A program made the translations under genes and the position numbers. Below, piece by piece: positions 24,516-37,945 of a stretch of 64,000 bases of DNA. How positions within the stretch are numbered: the stretch's first letter is position 1; each line of letters starts with the position of its first letter. Origin of the DNA: Liolophura sinensis. Taxonomy: Eukaryota > Mollusca > Polyplacophora > Chitonida > Chitonidae. Where the stretch lies: contig NC_088302.1 in NCBI RefSeq assembly GCF_032854445.1, forward strand, positions 10,223,338-10,287,337. The letters are read 5' to 3'. Under the pieces are notes generated by a model. That model saw only the letters and a program-made list of their open reading frames with translations. It ran no database searches and was not told the DNA's origin.

Positions 24516-24556
24516 TTTTTTTTTTTTTTTTTTTTTTTTGGTGGGGGGGGGGGGGG
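24516..24556. repeat. Poly-T / poly-G tract
   Basis: 24 T followed by G, T and 14 G. Compound homopolymers like this often carry assembly errors. Confidence 0.95.
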
Positions 24557-24649
24557 TTCTACATGTGAAAATGATTGTTTTTTTGCCACAAATACCCTAG
24601 GCCTAATGGCTATTACAAGACGACACCCATACTTAGCCCTAAGCAACAT

Positions 24650-24942
24650 CACCGGCTGCTGTAACGTAGTGGATAAAGCCTTTCTCTCGTAAACGTAAAC
24701 CTGACACTACCCCACTTGGCGGTCAGCATATGAGAAACAGGCCAAGTATTGGTCAGCCCACGGTGGTGGCATTATAATGTTACTGGGGCATCGCGTGTCG
24801 TGTCTGCGACATGGCGTTCCATTAAAGCATCGCTATAAATACGTCGATAATGGGTACGGCCTTAAACAAGAAGGCGCAGTCGATATATGACTGAAACAAT
24901 ATTAAAAGCGACATTAAACCCAAATCAAACAAACAAACATAA
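24650..24942 (+). mobile_element. SINE family C copy
   Basis: Head 'gtaacgtagtggataaagcc' resembles a tRNA A-box region, though the B box is not clear. The 3' end 'atatgactgaaacaatatta' then 'cgacattaaacccaaatcaa' plus (ACAA)n is collinear with the 3' ends of families A and B. The body differs from both. Sequence with this tail is, from memory, common in molluscan genomes. Confidence 0.7.
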
Positions 24943-26611
24943 GGAAAATCTGCTCAAACACAAAGCAAGATCATTAAAATTAAACTGTATCTGTATGCAA
25001 AAAAAGGAAGTCATAGGAAACCGATGATATCAGAGGAAACCGATGTTATCACTGTGCACATATAGATTGAGCAGGACAAGCCGCATTGAGATGAAACGAA
25101 AGCTGGAAGTACAGTTTCATGCGCATATTTTGTTCACAGCTTTCCATATCCGGGAACGATATAATCAGCAGCGTTCCCACAGCCGCATAGGTGGTTTGTT
25201 CGACAGAAACCACTAGAATTCCACCAATAGAACGTACTTCTGTTCAACATACGTGAGAAAGTTCGTCGATTATTTGTTAAAGTTTGATGGTTTACACCGT
25301 CCACTCTGTTTTCCTACACCCATGGATGTGGAAATATTTTTAAAATATGGATGAACATCCGTGCGCAAGTCGTCGGACATAGCTGAAGTCCTGGGTCAAA
25401 AATTGCTGTTGTGTATATGGTGGTGAATACAAATAAATAAATAAATAAAGATGGATAGGCAGTTTAGCCCTGTGACGTTCTAAACATACGTGTCAAGATT
25501 TGTCATCCAAATAACTTGTTGCGCCGAAAAGATGATGTGTCATGAAAAAATACGAAAATCTGTACTTTCGTTTCTCTTTGAGGGACATTTTGACTCAGTG
25601 GTATAATGCGTCATGTATGGAGACAATTAGCCTTCTGCTCGAATGCAGTTCTCACTGGACCGACCTCGTGCTCATTCAGCAGAAGGTTTACAGACCGTCT
25701 GGTGAGGTGAGTTGCTTCCCTTGGTTCCATCCAATGTCATCCACCCATAAATATGTCAGCCGTCATCTGAGTGACACATTTGCACTTTACTAAACAAAGC
25801 TGGATATATTTAAGATCTGAGGAGGGAATAAGGCAAATTAAATTTGCTTTAAATGTTTGGATTTCACCAAGAAGCCGACAGCATGATGAGGTTGTATTTG
25901 CTATATCAATACAAGCCATAGTTAGCATGAGGAAGTAATTAGTGTAGGAACCTTACAAATAACTATACTTTCCATATCGTATTCGCTCTTTCAGACTCTA
26001 GTGTTGCCCAAGAGTAACATATATGACACAATGGGTAAATAATAATTACATGCACAAGGGTTTCTTTCGTGAACACGCTATCCTGTTACTGTTATTTTTG
26101 CATTTATTTGAACAAAAAATGCATATTGATGACAATCTCAATACAAATACAAAACAGATTCCAGTGACGTGTCACATTAGAAACGTGCTATCCTATGTTC
26201 AGTTACATCACTTTCTGGTACATGTGCACTCACGTTTGGTCTTTGAAAATTTAAGATTGATTTATTGTGTTTGTGTTCATATTTTGGCTGTCAAAAAAAC
26301 CTATCTCGCGGCAAATGGGTTGAGATTGATTCTTACTGATCGATATTTAACATAACTAGAGTAGCTAGGGCAGGTAATTTTATTTTTAAAACGTGTTTAC
26401 AGATTTAAAACGGTTTTCAAATAATTTCGGCTTGCACGAAAACGTTGACTTGTGTGTGGAATCGGTATTCATTTTTCGTCACAATTCATATCTCTTATCT
26501 CTATTTTACGCATGTCTTGAATTTTTAAACATGACGTCATCGATCGGTGACGCTACTCAGATTACCCCTATGCATATGGACATCCCGCATTAGGGGACTC
26601 CTTCACTCCCT
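24943..26611. other. Unrecognised intergenic sequence
   Basis: Contains an (AAAT)n run at about 25430-25450 that could be a SINE tail remnant. The open frames at 25542-25793 and 26023-26355 (110 codons) have no recognisable motif. Confidence 0.4.
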
Positions 26612-26626
26612 CACACACACACACAC

Positions 26627-26697
<71 letters not shown>
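26612..26697. repeat. (AC)n microsatellite
   Basis: About 42 AC units with one 'aca' interruption near 26629. Confidence 0.97.
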
Positions 26698-26700
<3 letters not shown>

Positions 26701-27050
26701 ACACAAGTTGCCTTTACAGATATCATTATTGATGTCACTTTTGCAAGTTACTAAACTTCGGGAATGGACACTGAAGTCTTAAGAACACTGTAGTTTGAAG
26801 GGATGAGAAAGGAAACATCGTAAACTGCATGATAGGAAATAAGAAAACAAACGTATCAAGACTAAAGTGGAAAACATATATTTCACCCAAAGTGACCTGT
26901 CTCTCACTGTTGTTAATAAATATGTAGTTCGATTTCGTTCCATTTCCTTTGGATAGAAAGGAAACTTAAGATTCAGTTTTCCTGCAGATGTCAAAGCTCA
27001 ATATGTAATCTTGTGTCCGTCTTACATGGTGTAGTGCCATAGTTTCTCTG
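26698..27050. other. Unrecognised intergenic sequence
   Basis: Nothing supportable seen. Confidence 0.4.
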
Positions 27051-27190
27051 TATTTATTTATTTATTTGATTGGTGTTTTACGACGTAGTCAAGAATATTT
27101 AACTTATACGACGGCGGCCAACATTATTGTGGGTGGAAATCGGGCAGAGCCCGGGGGAAACCCACGACCATCCGAAGGTTGACGAAGGTT
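27051..27190 (-). mobile_element. SINE family B, 5'-truncated copy, minus orientation
   Basis: Starts with the (TTTA)n complement of the tail, then 'gattggtgttttacgacgta', 'tcaagaatatt', 'acgacggcggccaacattat', 'gggcagagcccgggggaaac' and 'ccacgaccatccgaaggttg'. This is the reverse complement of the family B 3' half. The head is absent. Confidence 0.92.
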
Positions 27191-28795
27191 TTCGTCAAAA
27201 TATTTCCTCTCTACTAACAGTACCTGCGTCATGCAGCAAATCAATCAACGGCCCAAAAAGAAGCAGTAAATACACATACATGTATATAAGTGAACTTCAA
27301 CTCATGACCTTTCCTGAATAAGCTAATGCCTACCTCCATACAAGTCTTTCTCGCAGGGTGTCGCATTTTTGTGGCCGAAATAAACCCATTAGAAGAAGCC
27401 CGTTCAAAGCATATTCAAAAGCATATTCCTTCGGCTAGTTTTAATTTTCATCATACATTTTTGGCATAATTAGAATCTTGCCAATACAATTCTTTAAGCT
27501 TTATATAAAATTGTCTTTATCGGGAGGAAATAAATACTCTGCATGTGCAGAGAACTCACAAGCGATCTTGTCAAAAGTATAAAGTACCTATGCCCATACA
27601 GTATTACTAATGTGGTCGAGATCAGTTTTCTTCACAGCCGGAAACATCGCCGTTCTTGAATACAAGTAGTCACTTAGCTAGGCAATACAAGTTTTCTTTA
27701 ATTTTCTTGTATGACCTATTTTTATGCTTCCTGTCTTTATACGGCAATTACGAACATATGTTTCTGTGCTGTGAAGGGGACGAATGCATGCTTTAATGAC
27801 TGAATGTCACTTTTCGCCGTAAGAGTAATATTTTAGCAATATCGTGCGATGTCGTGAAGGGAGGAAATGAGAATAGTTTTACTTTGATTCGAGCATGAGA
27901 CGAAAATACTGATATTTCACCATTATAGCAATACTAAAATAGGTAGTAATAATTTCTTGGCATGATACATGTTGACACATATGACGCTGGCTTCCATTTC
28001 GGGTAAGGCCAAGAATAGGAATAATAATTTTCAGTATAGGGCTTAATGGAACTAAGCGGTCAGTACAGCTGGAAGACAAACATTGGCTGGATTCGTCTCC
28101 TTAGTTGCCCTATAGAACTAGTATTTTGTATTTTTATTTATGAACAGCTCCCATCCACATGGTATTGTTAAATGTCTGTCGGAAGTTCTTGTCTTGTTTC
28201 CCGAAGGGACGGCAACAGGTCGAGGACGAATTTTTGACCTGTCACATCTACATCCTGAGACTAGACAATCAGGCTATTTCAATGGATAGCATTGCGTGTG
28301 CGTTTGACCACACAGAAGAGTCGATTGGAATGTTTGTTGGTTGCAGTTTTCGGTTTATACATATGGTTCACCATACAAGTTTACCCGATATCAACCATTG
28401 GCTGTAACAGCAGACAATTTACACACCTCTCTCTCGTGGTAATTGTCGATAGCCCACTCTTCAGACAATAGGATTTCCCCTACACTTCCAAAATGTGTTC
28501 ATCGCGTGTCTCATGTCTTATCTGGTTCACAGTTTAAGAGAGTGCCTGTTTTTTATGCAAATTTTACCCTACAATTCGATGTTTACTATCATTGTATATT
28601 TGGAAACGCTGTTATTGCAACAAGATAACATGTAGTCGGTCTTATTGGAAATTGGGCCAATGTGTAAAGTCAGACATGTATGAATTATAAGCATGCCAAT
28701 CGTTCCGTCGCTTGGGTAACACATTTACTACTGGTTGCACGTGCCGTATAGTTTTCTAAGCCCGAACCCTTAGCAGCGCATTAGCACCCACCGAA
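27191..28795. other. Unrecognised intergenic sequence
   Basis: The open frames at 28159-28407 and 28443-28628 (plus) carry no recognisable family signature. Confidence 0.4.
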
Positions 28796-28884
28796 ACCAG
28801 CATCTCTCATGAGCCGCGCAAGCCGCACACTTTAACCCTTTGCCTATACCAGCGTCTCTCATGAGGCGCGCAAGCCGCACGCTT
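28796..28884. repeat. 52-bp GC-rich tandem duplication
   Basis: Two copies of 'accagcatctctcatgagcc' followed by 'gcgcaagccgcac(a/g)cttta', starting at 28796 and 28848, with three differences. Clearly more GC-rich than its surroundings. Confidence 0.85.
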
Positions 28885-31625
28885 TATGCCTTGTACCTTG
28901 AGTCGCCAATTTTTTATAGCACCAACTCCGAGCAAACTGTGTAAGCAAACTGTGTAAAATCATGAAATGAAGCAATAAGGAAGATCCTGGAATAACAGAC
29001 TTGAGAGATCTCAGTATAGAACCCGGGCTCTTCAGAATGTCGACTTTATTAATTGGATAAACGCTACAGCCTTTCCATAGCAATAAACACGATAACATTA
29101 CTTTTTCATTTTGAGAAAAACTAACAGAAGTTATTGTGATCAAGGCTAGAACAGGCCAAAACCCAAAATTATCATGCAGTGATAATGCGATATGTAGTCA
29201 TTTAATACTGGCATTGATTGATGACAATGGGAAGTTAATCAACGCCAATATCAGCGTGTATGTTCTCGCATAGGGAAAACCTTCGTTCTTCTCAGCTGTC
29301 TAAACAGAGGTGACCTTGACGTGATCCGATTTCGTGTAGTCTTCTCGATCGATTTTCAATTCTGTCGATCCATCTTCAAGATTACGCAATAAACCAAGTG
29401 TATGTATAAATAGCAACGACGGCTCTTTACAAAAAGCCAAAAGGAAAATTCACTACTTTGTGGGGAAGTGATTTCTGAGGAGAGAAGAAAATGCAAAGAA
29501 ATCCAACGATCACGTGAACAGCTAGTTTTCAGAATTTCTTTAGATTTATACTATGTACTGCCAATAAATAAAGCACAAATAATACATTTTTGTCTTCCAA
29601 TGTAGGCCTACATTTGCATTTAGCATAACAAGTGTATCATGTTTTGATCCCAAAACGGCAGCTGTTCGTGTATACAGAAATATTTCGACAGGTTAAAAAA
29701 AAAATACCAGTCACATTAGGCAAGTTACCATAGAGTGAAATAATACTGCAACCCCTGCTATCAAAACAAAATGAAAACTTAAAGCTGTGAGTGAGTGTGT
29801 TATTGGAATAAACCCAGTAGGCCTACAGATTGAGGTGCAATGAATAAATGTAGGCCTAGGAATGTGATGTAGATTCATTCCTCGTGAGCTAAAACAATTA
29901 ATTTATTCTAGAAAGTTATGACAAGTCGTAATTCCGGACAATCGACATGTACATATGTGTTTTGTAGTCCTATATATAACTACCATACTACACCTGTACT
30001 AGTAGATCTATGTGGGCTCATACATGTACACACATGTCTTTCGATTTTCTCAAACCTCTTGAACCAATTTCACAATTTCCAGGTGTATTGCTGGGGACCC
30101 AAAACAGTGAAGTGTTGAGTATTTTCAAACAATGTGTACTGCGATAGGCTTACCCAGTACTCCCTCGGAATCATCTGTAGTACAGCTTGACCCCTTGGGT
30201 TACTGCCCTGTAGTTGATCTTCCTAATTGCATGAATGTTAACAAACTTATTACACAAAGTTTGTAATGGTCCGTTGAAGAAGTTATCTGTTAAATTGTGA
30301 AATGAGCTGTTAGTAATCGTTTGCTGTATGTGATCAACATTTGGATATAATCCTGAAAAGAACGAATAAAATGTTGACAGATTGTATATGTATTTTATAT
30401 GTCCTTGCCATATTTGTACTGTTGAGATATAACTATACAATGTAAGGACCAAAACTTGTATTGCATTACGATATATTGTCTTGATCTGTTACTACAAATA
30501 ATGAAGATTTTCATGCTCACACTAACCGAACAAACATAAATGGTAATGACTTAGTTGCAAAAACAATTTCGGGAAAATGTCTACAATCTTAGAGTATACT
30601 ATAATATGATGTTCTGGTGCAATGCATTTGTTTTTAAAGTCCTGTCATGATGAGGTAGAACCGGGTTCTTCATTACAGACGGAATAACTGATAGGCCCTT
30701 TGTGGGTGGAGAAGGCCAATGCATAGTTCTAGAAGACAAATGGTCATTACTAACAAGAAAAAGAAAAATAGAAGAAGATCAATAGACCCATTTCACAGCC
30801 CTTGGGCTCTAGTTACTTCTATAGTATCGTGGAGTGAATAAAAAATATGTTAAACATCGTCCATAGCAGTCATTGGTTTATTGTATGTTAAACGTCCAAA
30901 CGCCAGTTGGATCCAGCTGGCATTTGTTGGTATAAGATGAATTATTGTGAGTTAATAACCAGTTAATACTGAAAACAAAACCATAACAGTTGTCATTATG
31001 AGCAAGGAGTAAATGGCATGCAGTAAAGCTGTCAGCAAACTGCCCACGGGTAAGGTGTTACTGACAACGGTTTCTCCATAATCTGAATCTGTCACCGCTA
31101 GTTTACTTTAATTCACCGAATTACAGGCCAAAGTTATTACGTTTAATGATCAATCGTATCCAAACGCTAAGCGGTAATGCACACCCATTGTAACGGTTTT
31201 TCCGGTGTTAGTCGTCGGCAAAATGCCAAAAGCGATCAATTGTTTAGTGGGAGATTTTCCACGAAGCACCACTGAGATTATAATTTCCAAGTTTTTCAAC
31301 CGTGTTGTGTGTAAAAAACATTAAAAGAATTCGCTTAAAACAGGCCATGGATCACTTTAGTCACGAAACTCAATTAGGTTAATGGCTGAATGCATATAAC
31401 GATTTAATTAAAGCAGAGGATATCGCTGACAGGCACACTGTCGCCATTTGCCTCATGTCATAAATCCTGTGACATATCTCTGAGATGAAATATCCGTGCT
31501 GACAGCACGTTCCGCGTTCTGCAATAGATTGTGAAGAAGATGGTAGTCTTAACGCATCTCCTCCGTCCCTAATATAATGCCATAAGAGATTTTCTACATT
31601 GTGATGGCGGGGGTATTAGAAAGCA
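28885..31625. other. Unrecognised intergenic sequence
   Basis: Minus-strand open frames at 28859-29143 and 30171-30452 (94 and 93 codons) are anonymous. No repeats were recognised. Confidence 0.4.
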
Positions 31626-31648
31626 AAAAAAAAAAAAAAAAAAAAAAA
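31626..31648. repeat. Poly-A tract
   Basis: More than 20 A, with no obvious retroposed sequence attached on the left. Confidence 0.9.
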
Positions 31649-31939
31649 CAAGCTTTGACAAAACCATTCTCGGATAATTCCAATATATCGACGCAGTATT
31701 CTGACACCAGAGTTGGAGATTAAGTTTAATTAAGGATTTTATTTTCTATGTAAAATGAGCGATCGGTCGATGGATAATAACAATGGCCAGTGTTGTCTTA
31801 TTAAAAACCAGAAAATGACAAACGCCTTGACTAATATTAAAATGTCGGCGGATGTCAAATCCATGAGTGAAAACATTCTCCCAAGGAAAAGTAGGTTTTA
31901 CACGTGGAAATAAGAAGTGCAGGTGGTCCCTGTAAAACT

Positions 31940-32150
31940 TTATGTAAGACTAGACGAACACCCTAGGCCAAGAGCCTTTACCACTCAGACATCCCATAGG
32001 ACACCCATTACCATGCATAGGTTGATGCCTGGCATTTCCACATACTACCTGAGAGGAAGCCAACATGAGCCAGGACTTGAACACAGCTACTGCCTTGGTG
32101 AGATGTTCTGAAGTCATTGAACTGCGACAGCACACTAACCACTAGCATCG
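31940..32150 (-). mobile_element. Diverged SINE related to family B, minus orientation
   Basis: Reverse-complement reading gives 'tgtgttcaagtcctggctca' (B box plus the 'gctcatgct' block), 'ggcttcctctcaggtagtat' and 'tcaacctatgcatggtaatg', which line up with 'gagttcaagtccagctcatg', 'cttcctctccggccgtatgt' and 'cctgcgtatggtcgtgg' of family B. The tail is missing. Confidence 0.72.
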
Positions 32151-33995
32151 CCATAAATCAATATCATTGTCTTTAATATGGTAATATGACAGAACAAAAC
32201 CCAAGAAATGATAAATACACATGTTTTATAGCTTTAACAAAGGTCATGTGTCTTCATATATAGATAGGTTGTAAATGTAAAAACCCCACTTCTCAAACCT
32301 CGGGCTTTTTCGTGTCGAAGAAACCGCTCACAGTAAATTTCTCCACAGCTTTAAAACTTCCAGTAAATAGGCTTTCTAATAAACTGCCCAATAAAGTCTC
32401 ACAAGAATGAATAACACAGCATTCAAAAACTGATTTCCCCGTTAAAACTGATGTTTTTCCAGCCTAAATCGTTTTAAAGACTTCGGATGTATGCTGGGAT
32501 ATGGCTAGACTGTTAACACTATAGACACCTCTCACCAACTGTGTTGCCTTTCATACATACTTGACAAAATCTCGCCCTACAGACCTTGTCGACATCAGGA
32601 GGATCTCTGTGGGGGGAACGTCTATCTTTCTTACAAATTTCATCTTTTTTCTCCCTAGCTGTGTTCCAAGCACTTTCACAGAAACCACATGGAAGAATCT
32701 TCAGTGGAAATTATCAAGATTTGAATAAAAAAATATTCTTTTTAAGATCTGTCGTCTGATGACACAAGTTTCTTACCAAAGAGGTTGCCCTCTTTCATTT
32801 CCTGCAAGTATATGATAGCCCACATGACTGGCAGATCGACCTAATTTCTCGCTTTGTTTACATCCGAGTGCCTGAGGGATTTGTGTTGGAGACTGATTGG
32901 GAAATTGCTCTTGATATTATTGACCTCTATTTCACGCCCGACAAAGACTATAGGACGGCGCAGAGATGTGATTCACTTAACACAAGCCCACCAGCTTTTA
33001 TTTAAACATATATCAGCTACGAAACCCCAAATCGCAGTGTCGCGAAAGCGATGCTCCATCGACGGGATCCTGTTCCCTACTACCACCTACCACTCCCCAC
33101 TTGGTGTACCTCAATTCAGTCCTGGAAAAGGTTCCTGAAAACCTAAACCAATAGCATTTTAAATGGTCGATATTGATTAAAATATGTGCTACATGCCTGT
33201 CACGGGCAAAAATCCCTTTGACCGAGAACACACCGGTTGGTGCTCATCCATTACATTGTGTCATCCAAAACCTCCAGACAAACTTGAAGGTAATCACAGT
33301 CTACAAAATGCCCCTTATCTCTCTCATCTCTACCCATTGCTAGTTGCCCATACTACCACCACAAATATCTCAGATATCAATGATCTGTCCACTTTCCATG
33401 GTTATCTAAATAAGGATGGATGGCTACGTCGGTTTCTAGAACGCAAACTATGGTCAGATCTTATTACTGTCGCATATTCGACATGGTAATTAAACAAAGA
33501 CGGCTTGGAGCTTCATTACGATAAGTTATGTTCTGCATTTCAAGTCATACCAGCTACAATAAAAATAGGAGTCGTTTTTCATAAACGTGGAATGGTCATC
33601 TTTCGAGCTTGGCAAAATGGGTGGCTATATTTGCTGTCTAGTTTTATTTCATTGTCTTTCCCTGTCACTCCATTAGCCTATATGTCTTAAATATATTCAT
33701 TTGCTTTATTATTATTTTGTTTATAAACCTATTCGAAACCTATATTATTGTTTCATAATATTATATTACTGAATACGTTACTTGTTCAAACCTTTCAAGA
33801 TCAAACATATCTCAGGTACATGCACTCCACGAGAATTGTAAGCTTGATAGACCTGGATGGAGCAATTCATTTATATTAACGTGTGAACGTAATAGCACTC
33901 TGTCGATAAGCTTTACAATTCCTGTATCACCGTGAATTGTGAGACCTGTATAGTTCATGACTTCTATCACTAAACTTCGAACTTTTAATTTTTCC
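32151..33995. other. Unrecognised intergenic sequence
   Basis: An open frame without Met at about 32777-33004 has a protein-like composition (for example WQIDLISRF, LDIIDLYFTP) but I cannot assign it. The open frame at 33184-33489 (101 codons) is also unassigned. Neither is supported by splice signals good enough to call. Confidence 0.4.
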
Positions 33996-34254
33996 GTGGG
34001 GTCTCCGTGGCTCAGTTGGTTAGGGCACTAGCGCAGCGTAATGACCCAGGAGTCTCTCACCAATGCGGTCGCGGTGAGTTCAAGTCCAGCTCATGCTGTC
34101 TTCCTCTCCGGCCGTATGTGGGAAGCAGCCTGCGTATGGTCGTGGGTTTCCACCGGGCTCTGCCCGGTTTCCTCACACCATAATGCTGGCCGCCGTCGTA
34201 TAAGTGAAATATTCTTGAGTACGATGTAAAACACCAATCAAATAAATAAATAAA
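33996..34254 (+). mobile_element. SINE family B, full-length reference copy
   Basis: A 259-bp element with a tRNA-like head: 'gtctccgtggctcagttggt' contains the A box, and 'gagttcaagtcc' near 34078 is the B box. The body is 'ctctccggccgtatgtggga', 'gtcgtgggtttccaccgggc' and 'ccataatgctggccgccgtc'. The tail is 'aagtgaaatattcttgagta' plus (AAAT)n. A perfect 12-bp target duplication 'tttaatttttcc' flanks it (33984-33995 and 34255-34266). The pol III head, A-rich tail and variable-length duplications show LINE-dependent retroposition. It may belong to the V-SINE group described in molluscs (for example RUDI), but that is from memory. Confidence 0.95.
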
Positions 34255-34266
34255 TTTAATTTTTCC

Positions 34267-34884
34267 TAACTTGTTCGCAAATGTCAGGTTAACTTTACAA
34301 AACCCCCCTCAAGGTGGCGTGCTACATGAATATTTCGCATGCACTGGTCACGAAGCCCCGCAGAGATGGACCCTCGACTGTAGGTCGGACCACGATAACC
34401 TGGATTGTGGTTATATATGTAGTCGCCTCTCAGCGCTAATATATATTCCATTCTGAGTAGACGACTAAAATTATCTCCGAAAACAAAAGATCCGATGGCC
34501 ATTATTCTCTTCTGTGTCTTGTGAGACAGACAAATCCCCATGAAGACATGGGTGGGTAATCCCTGACTTTTATCTCCCACAGTTAATCACCGGGTCATCT
34601 CATTTCCACAATGGTTTTGTCTGTCTACCGGTCATATGAATGCCTCTGCCCACTCAGTGACACTGGCAACTGACCATAGCATTCTATAATTGACCACTGT
34701 CGCGTGTGTGCGTATACCCCGACAGGGGGAACACATCAGTCGTGGTTAAGCCCTTTAAAAGCGGTAGACAGTCTTATATGTGTGCAAACACTATGCAAGG
34801 CGGATAAGGCCATTACTGGATGGAATTTGTGATGCTCAGAAAAATGTCGATGACAGTATCGTATCGATATAAAAGACTATAGCA
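34267..34884. other. Unrecognised intergenic sequence
   Basis: Nothing supportable seen. Confidence 0.4.
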
Positions 34885-35150
34885 TAAAGAGTAAAACCAG
34901 AGCAACGATGGCAGTTTAGTAGTGGGCAAATGATCACCCGTAATCAGTGAATACAGCCTCTTGTCAATTTATCTCAGTCATGATTTTATTTTAACTGTTC
35001 ATGTAAATTCTTAAACAGTAGAAAAACTCCCCAGTACCATGGCTTAAGTAGAATTAGGTAAAAAAAAATATGCAGTGATGTTAATTGTAATATATTAAAA
35101 GCCCAGCATTTCTCAAATGCTGTATCGTCATTACATTTAATATACAAACA
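34885..35150. repeat. Dispersed repeat, copy 2 (homologous to 11765-12040)
   Basis: Shares 'cctcttgtcaatttatctca' with copy 1 in the same orientation, with weaker collinear similarity on each side. Class unknown. Confidence 0.6.
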
Positions 35151-37801
35151 CATTCAAACAATACGTATAGACAAGACATTTTATACCATTATAAATACAA
35201 CCTATGCCAGTCGACCTGTGACGGAAAATATACAGGAAGTGAGATGTAAGCTTGTCTAGTAAAGTTGCCATAAGCATCACATGATTTTCTGTGTCCTACT
35301 ATGCTATGATTATGGCAAAACGTCTGAGATAAGTAACTGAAATGCAACGAACGACTGCAAAACACTCTAACAACTTATTCTGGTCCCATTCAAATATTCT
35401 CAAGTTAGAGCCAAAGGTACGCTCTCCATCGAACCATTCAACTGATTACGTGAATACATTACATAACTTCTTTAGACAAAGTATTTGCAAAGATCTAACT
35501 TTCAGCGGATAATCTTTAACGACTTCGTTAGTACGTCTAGGGTTTTTAGGATCACTAGTCAATGTTTAAATCTTGAAATATGCGACTACATCATATAGCT
35601 TGTCACAACATGAAGCCGTCTGACGACGTGGGGATCAGAGAGAAGGATTGAAAGTGTATCATGGAGAATATTTTAACATGTGTTTCAAGGTGAGCCTTCG
35701 TCTCTACGGTATTAGACATCTGCAGTACAACTCGCTCGGGGCGATCGTTGCTGAACAATTCTTTTTTGCTGACAAATCAGTGTCTTCCGATCTTGAACGT
35801 AGAATAGTTGTATAATGTGGAATATTGTTTTTGCTTCACCCTGACATTATCGGTAAATACTATGCAAAACTCAGTCGAAATCTTCACTACTGGCAAAAAT
35901 GTGGACAGGTTGTCAAAGAACCCGGTGCATATAACCCGAAAAAGTCCACTAAACGACAACAATTTCCCAGCCTGTTGGATATCTTGCAATTAAAGCACTG
36001 GGTAAGGAATGTTGAAGGTCGATATGACAGTTCGTGGACGAGTTTGCCACAAGGCTTAAAATGCCATTAACCAACTTTATACAAAGAGAGCAAAACAAAC
36101 TATGGCGTATCAAGACCAAATGTACAGACGAAGTTACAAGAACGACCAGAAATGTAAGGATTTCCTGTCTATAAATATAGCCAACGGTCCAAAGGCAGTG
36201 ACCCTCATTTCAGTATAACGTGTCAACGATCTGCAGACAACCCGTCTATTGCTACAATGTAGAATTAGGCATGTCGTATATAACTAAAAGGCATCCGAAC
36301 GCAGCTTGTCCCCTTGTTGAAACTCAAGATGACATTACTCTGCTACTCACCATATCAAGATAAAATATAAATATGCATTTCTCTCTTCTTTGCGAAGAAT
36401 CGCTTAAAAATTACCTGACCTGAATCACCACCAAAATGAAATGGATTGGAGCTTGATGTCAAGCTATGGCCAGATTTTCATCAAAATCGGTATATGACTT
36501 CTTCCATAAAGTTGGTGACAGGCAGACGAACAGACATACAAAATAAACGCCGGTACAAACATAACCTATATAGCTGACAAAACTTTGTGTTTCTTTCTCA
36601 TATTGATCTAGAATCCCTGCTAGACTCACATGTATGACGATACTTCGATCATGGGGTTAGATTAGTTATTGTCGGGAATGTTTACAGCGGATTAATACAA
36701 AACCACCAGGAACATTTAGTTACAAAGAACAAAGTACACAAGTGCACTTTATGTTGTAAAGAACAACGAAAACAAATGTGATCGAAACTGACATTGCATA
36801 ATGATGCTGAAGCCACTAGCACCTATAGGCGAAGCACTCCTTGCTTAGAAGAAACAATTGATGCTCGTGGCATAAAATCTATATCACGCACGTATGTCCG
36901 CTTACGTAAGTCTAAAGACAAGCTGAACATAGAGCACCAAACTTCCTGCGCTTTGAAAAGCTCCTGGGCACCCGAGGGTTTTAACATCAGTAACATTAAA
37001 ATTACAGATATATACTATGTAACCTCAATTCATCGCGTGCAGATCGAAGCACGATTGTGTCACATGCTGTATCTCACGCAATCTTTACAAAATATGTCGA
37101 TTGTCGAAGTAACTGCTTTTATGCAATAAAACCGACTCCTTGGTTCTGTGACTACGTACTGGGACGCACAGGAGAGATAAAGAAAGCTGTTTTGAATACT
37201 TCCTCTGTGTTTAACCAGTGTATTAACAGTACACTTGAGTACCTGTGTAGCCACACACAGTGTAGACAGTGTCGCCTTAGATGTAACTCATAATGGTAGA
37301 CAAATGCATTGAAAGCACGTGGTAAGGTGTTTATTTGGTTCCAAAAATTCGATTTCTTAAGATGACAATAAAGCTGTGGGACTTGTCTTCACTGACAAAG
37401 GACGTATTATGCACCCACAATCCCCTTGTATTTGTTCGACAAACGAACACGCTCACTGAGGTAAATTGAAAAGACGATCAGAGCAGGTTGATCAGAGCTG
37501 TGCGATTCCTTCTGACTTTACACGTTTAAACTTTGCATTTGCAGATAAAATATCTTCTATTTTCTATTCACACACACCTTATTTCCTTCATATAAATTGT
37601 AAATTCATAGGGTGCTAAACAACAATTAAATAAATTATTTTTATTTTCTCCAAAGTTGTTTTTAAAATGATATTTTGTCTTTGTTTTAAAAATGATTTTT
37701 TACTTGATTCAAATCGACTTGGGCAGTTACGTGTAATATGTTAATGTCAGAAAAAGTTCTTATGCATATATGTGAAGTCACATTGGGTTCATTTTTTTGT
37801 T
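35151..37801. other. Unrecognised intergenic sequence
   Basis: Several open frames of 60-111 codons (for example 36794-37129 and 35825-36070 plus) overlap in different frames. None has recognisable motifs. Confidence 0.4.
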
Positions 37802-37945
37802 CCTGACTGGCTTCGTAGGTAGGAAGATCTGCCAGACGCAGATGGATGTGGATTTCCAAGGGCTGTGCCCACCATAATGCTGGCCGCAGATGCGTAAATG
37901 AAATATTCTTGAGTACGGCGCAAAACAACAATCAAATAAGTCAAT
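37802..37945 (+). mobile_element. SINE family B, diverged 5'-truncated copy
   Basis: 'ggaagatctgccagacgcag', 'cccaccataatgctggccgc', 'gaaatattcttgagtacggc' and 'gcaaaacaacaatcaaataa' follow the family B order. The head is missing. Confidence 0.88.

Noticed and set aside
32777-33004. Open frame without Met containing WQIDLISRF and LDIIDLYFTP
   Set aside because: Looks protein-like, but stops occur just upstream and I cannot place it in any family. A profile search could change this.
33996-34090. tRNA-like sequence with A and B boxes
   Set aside because: It is the head of a SINE with tail and target duplication, not a free tRNA gene. The same applies to the other SINE heads.
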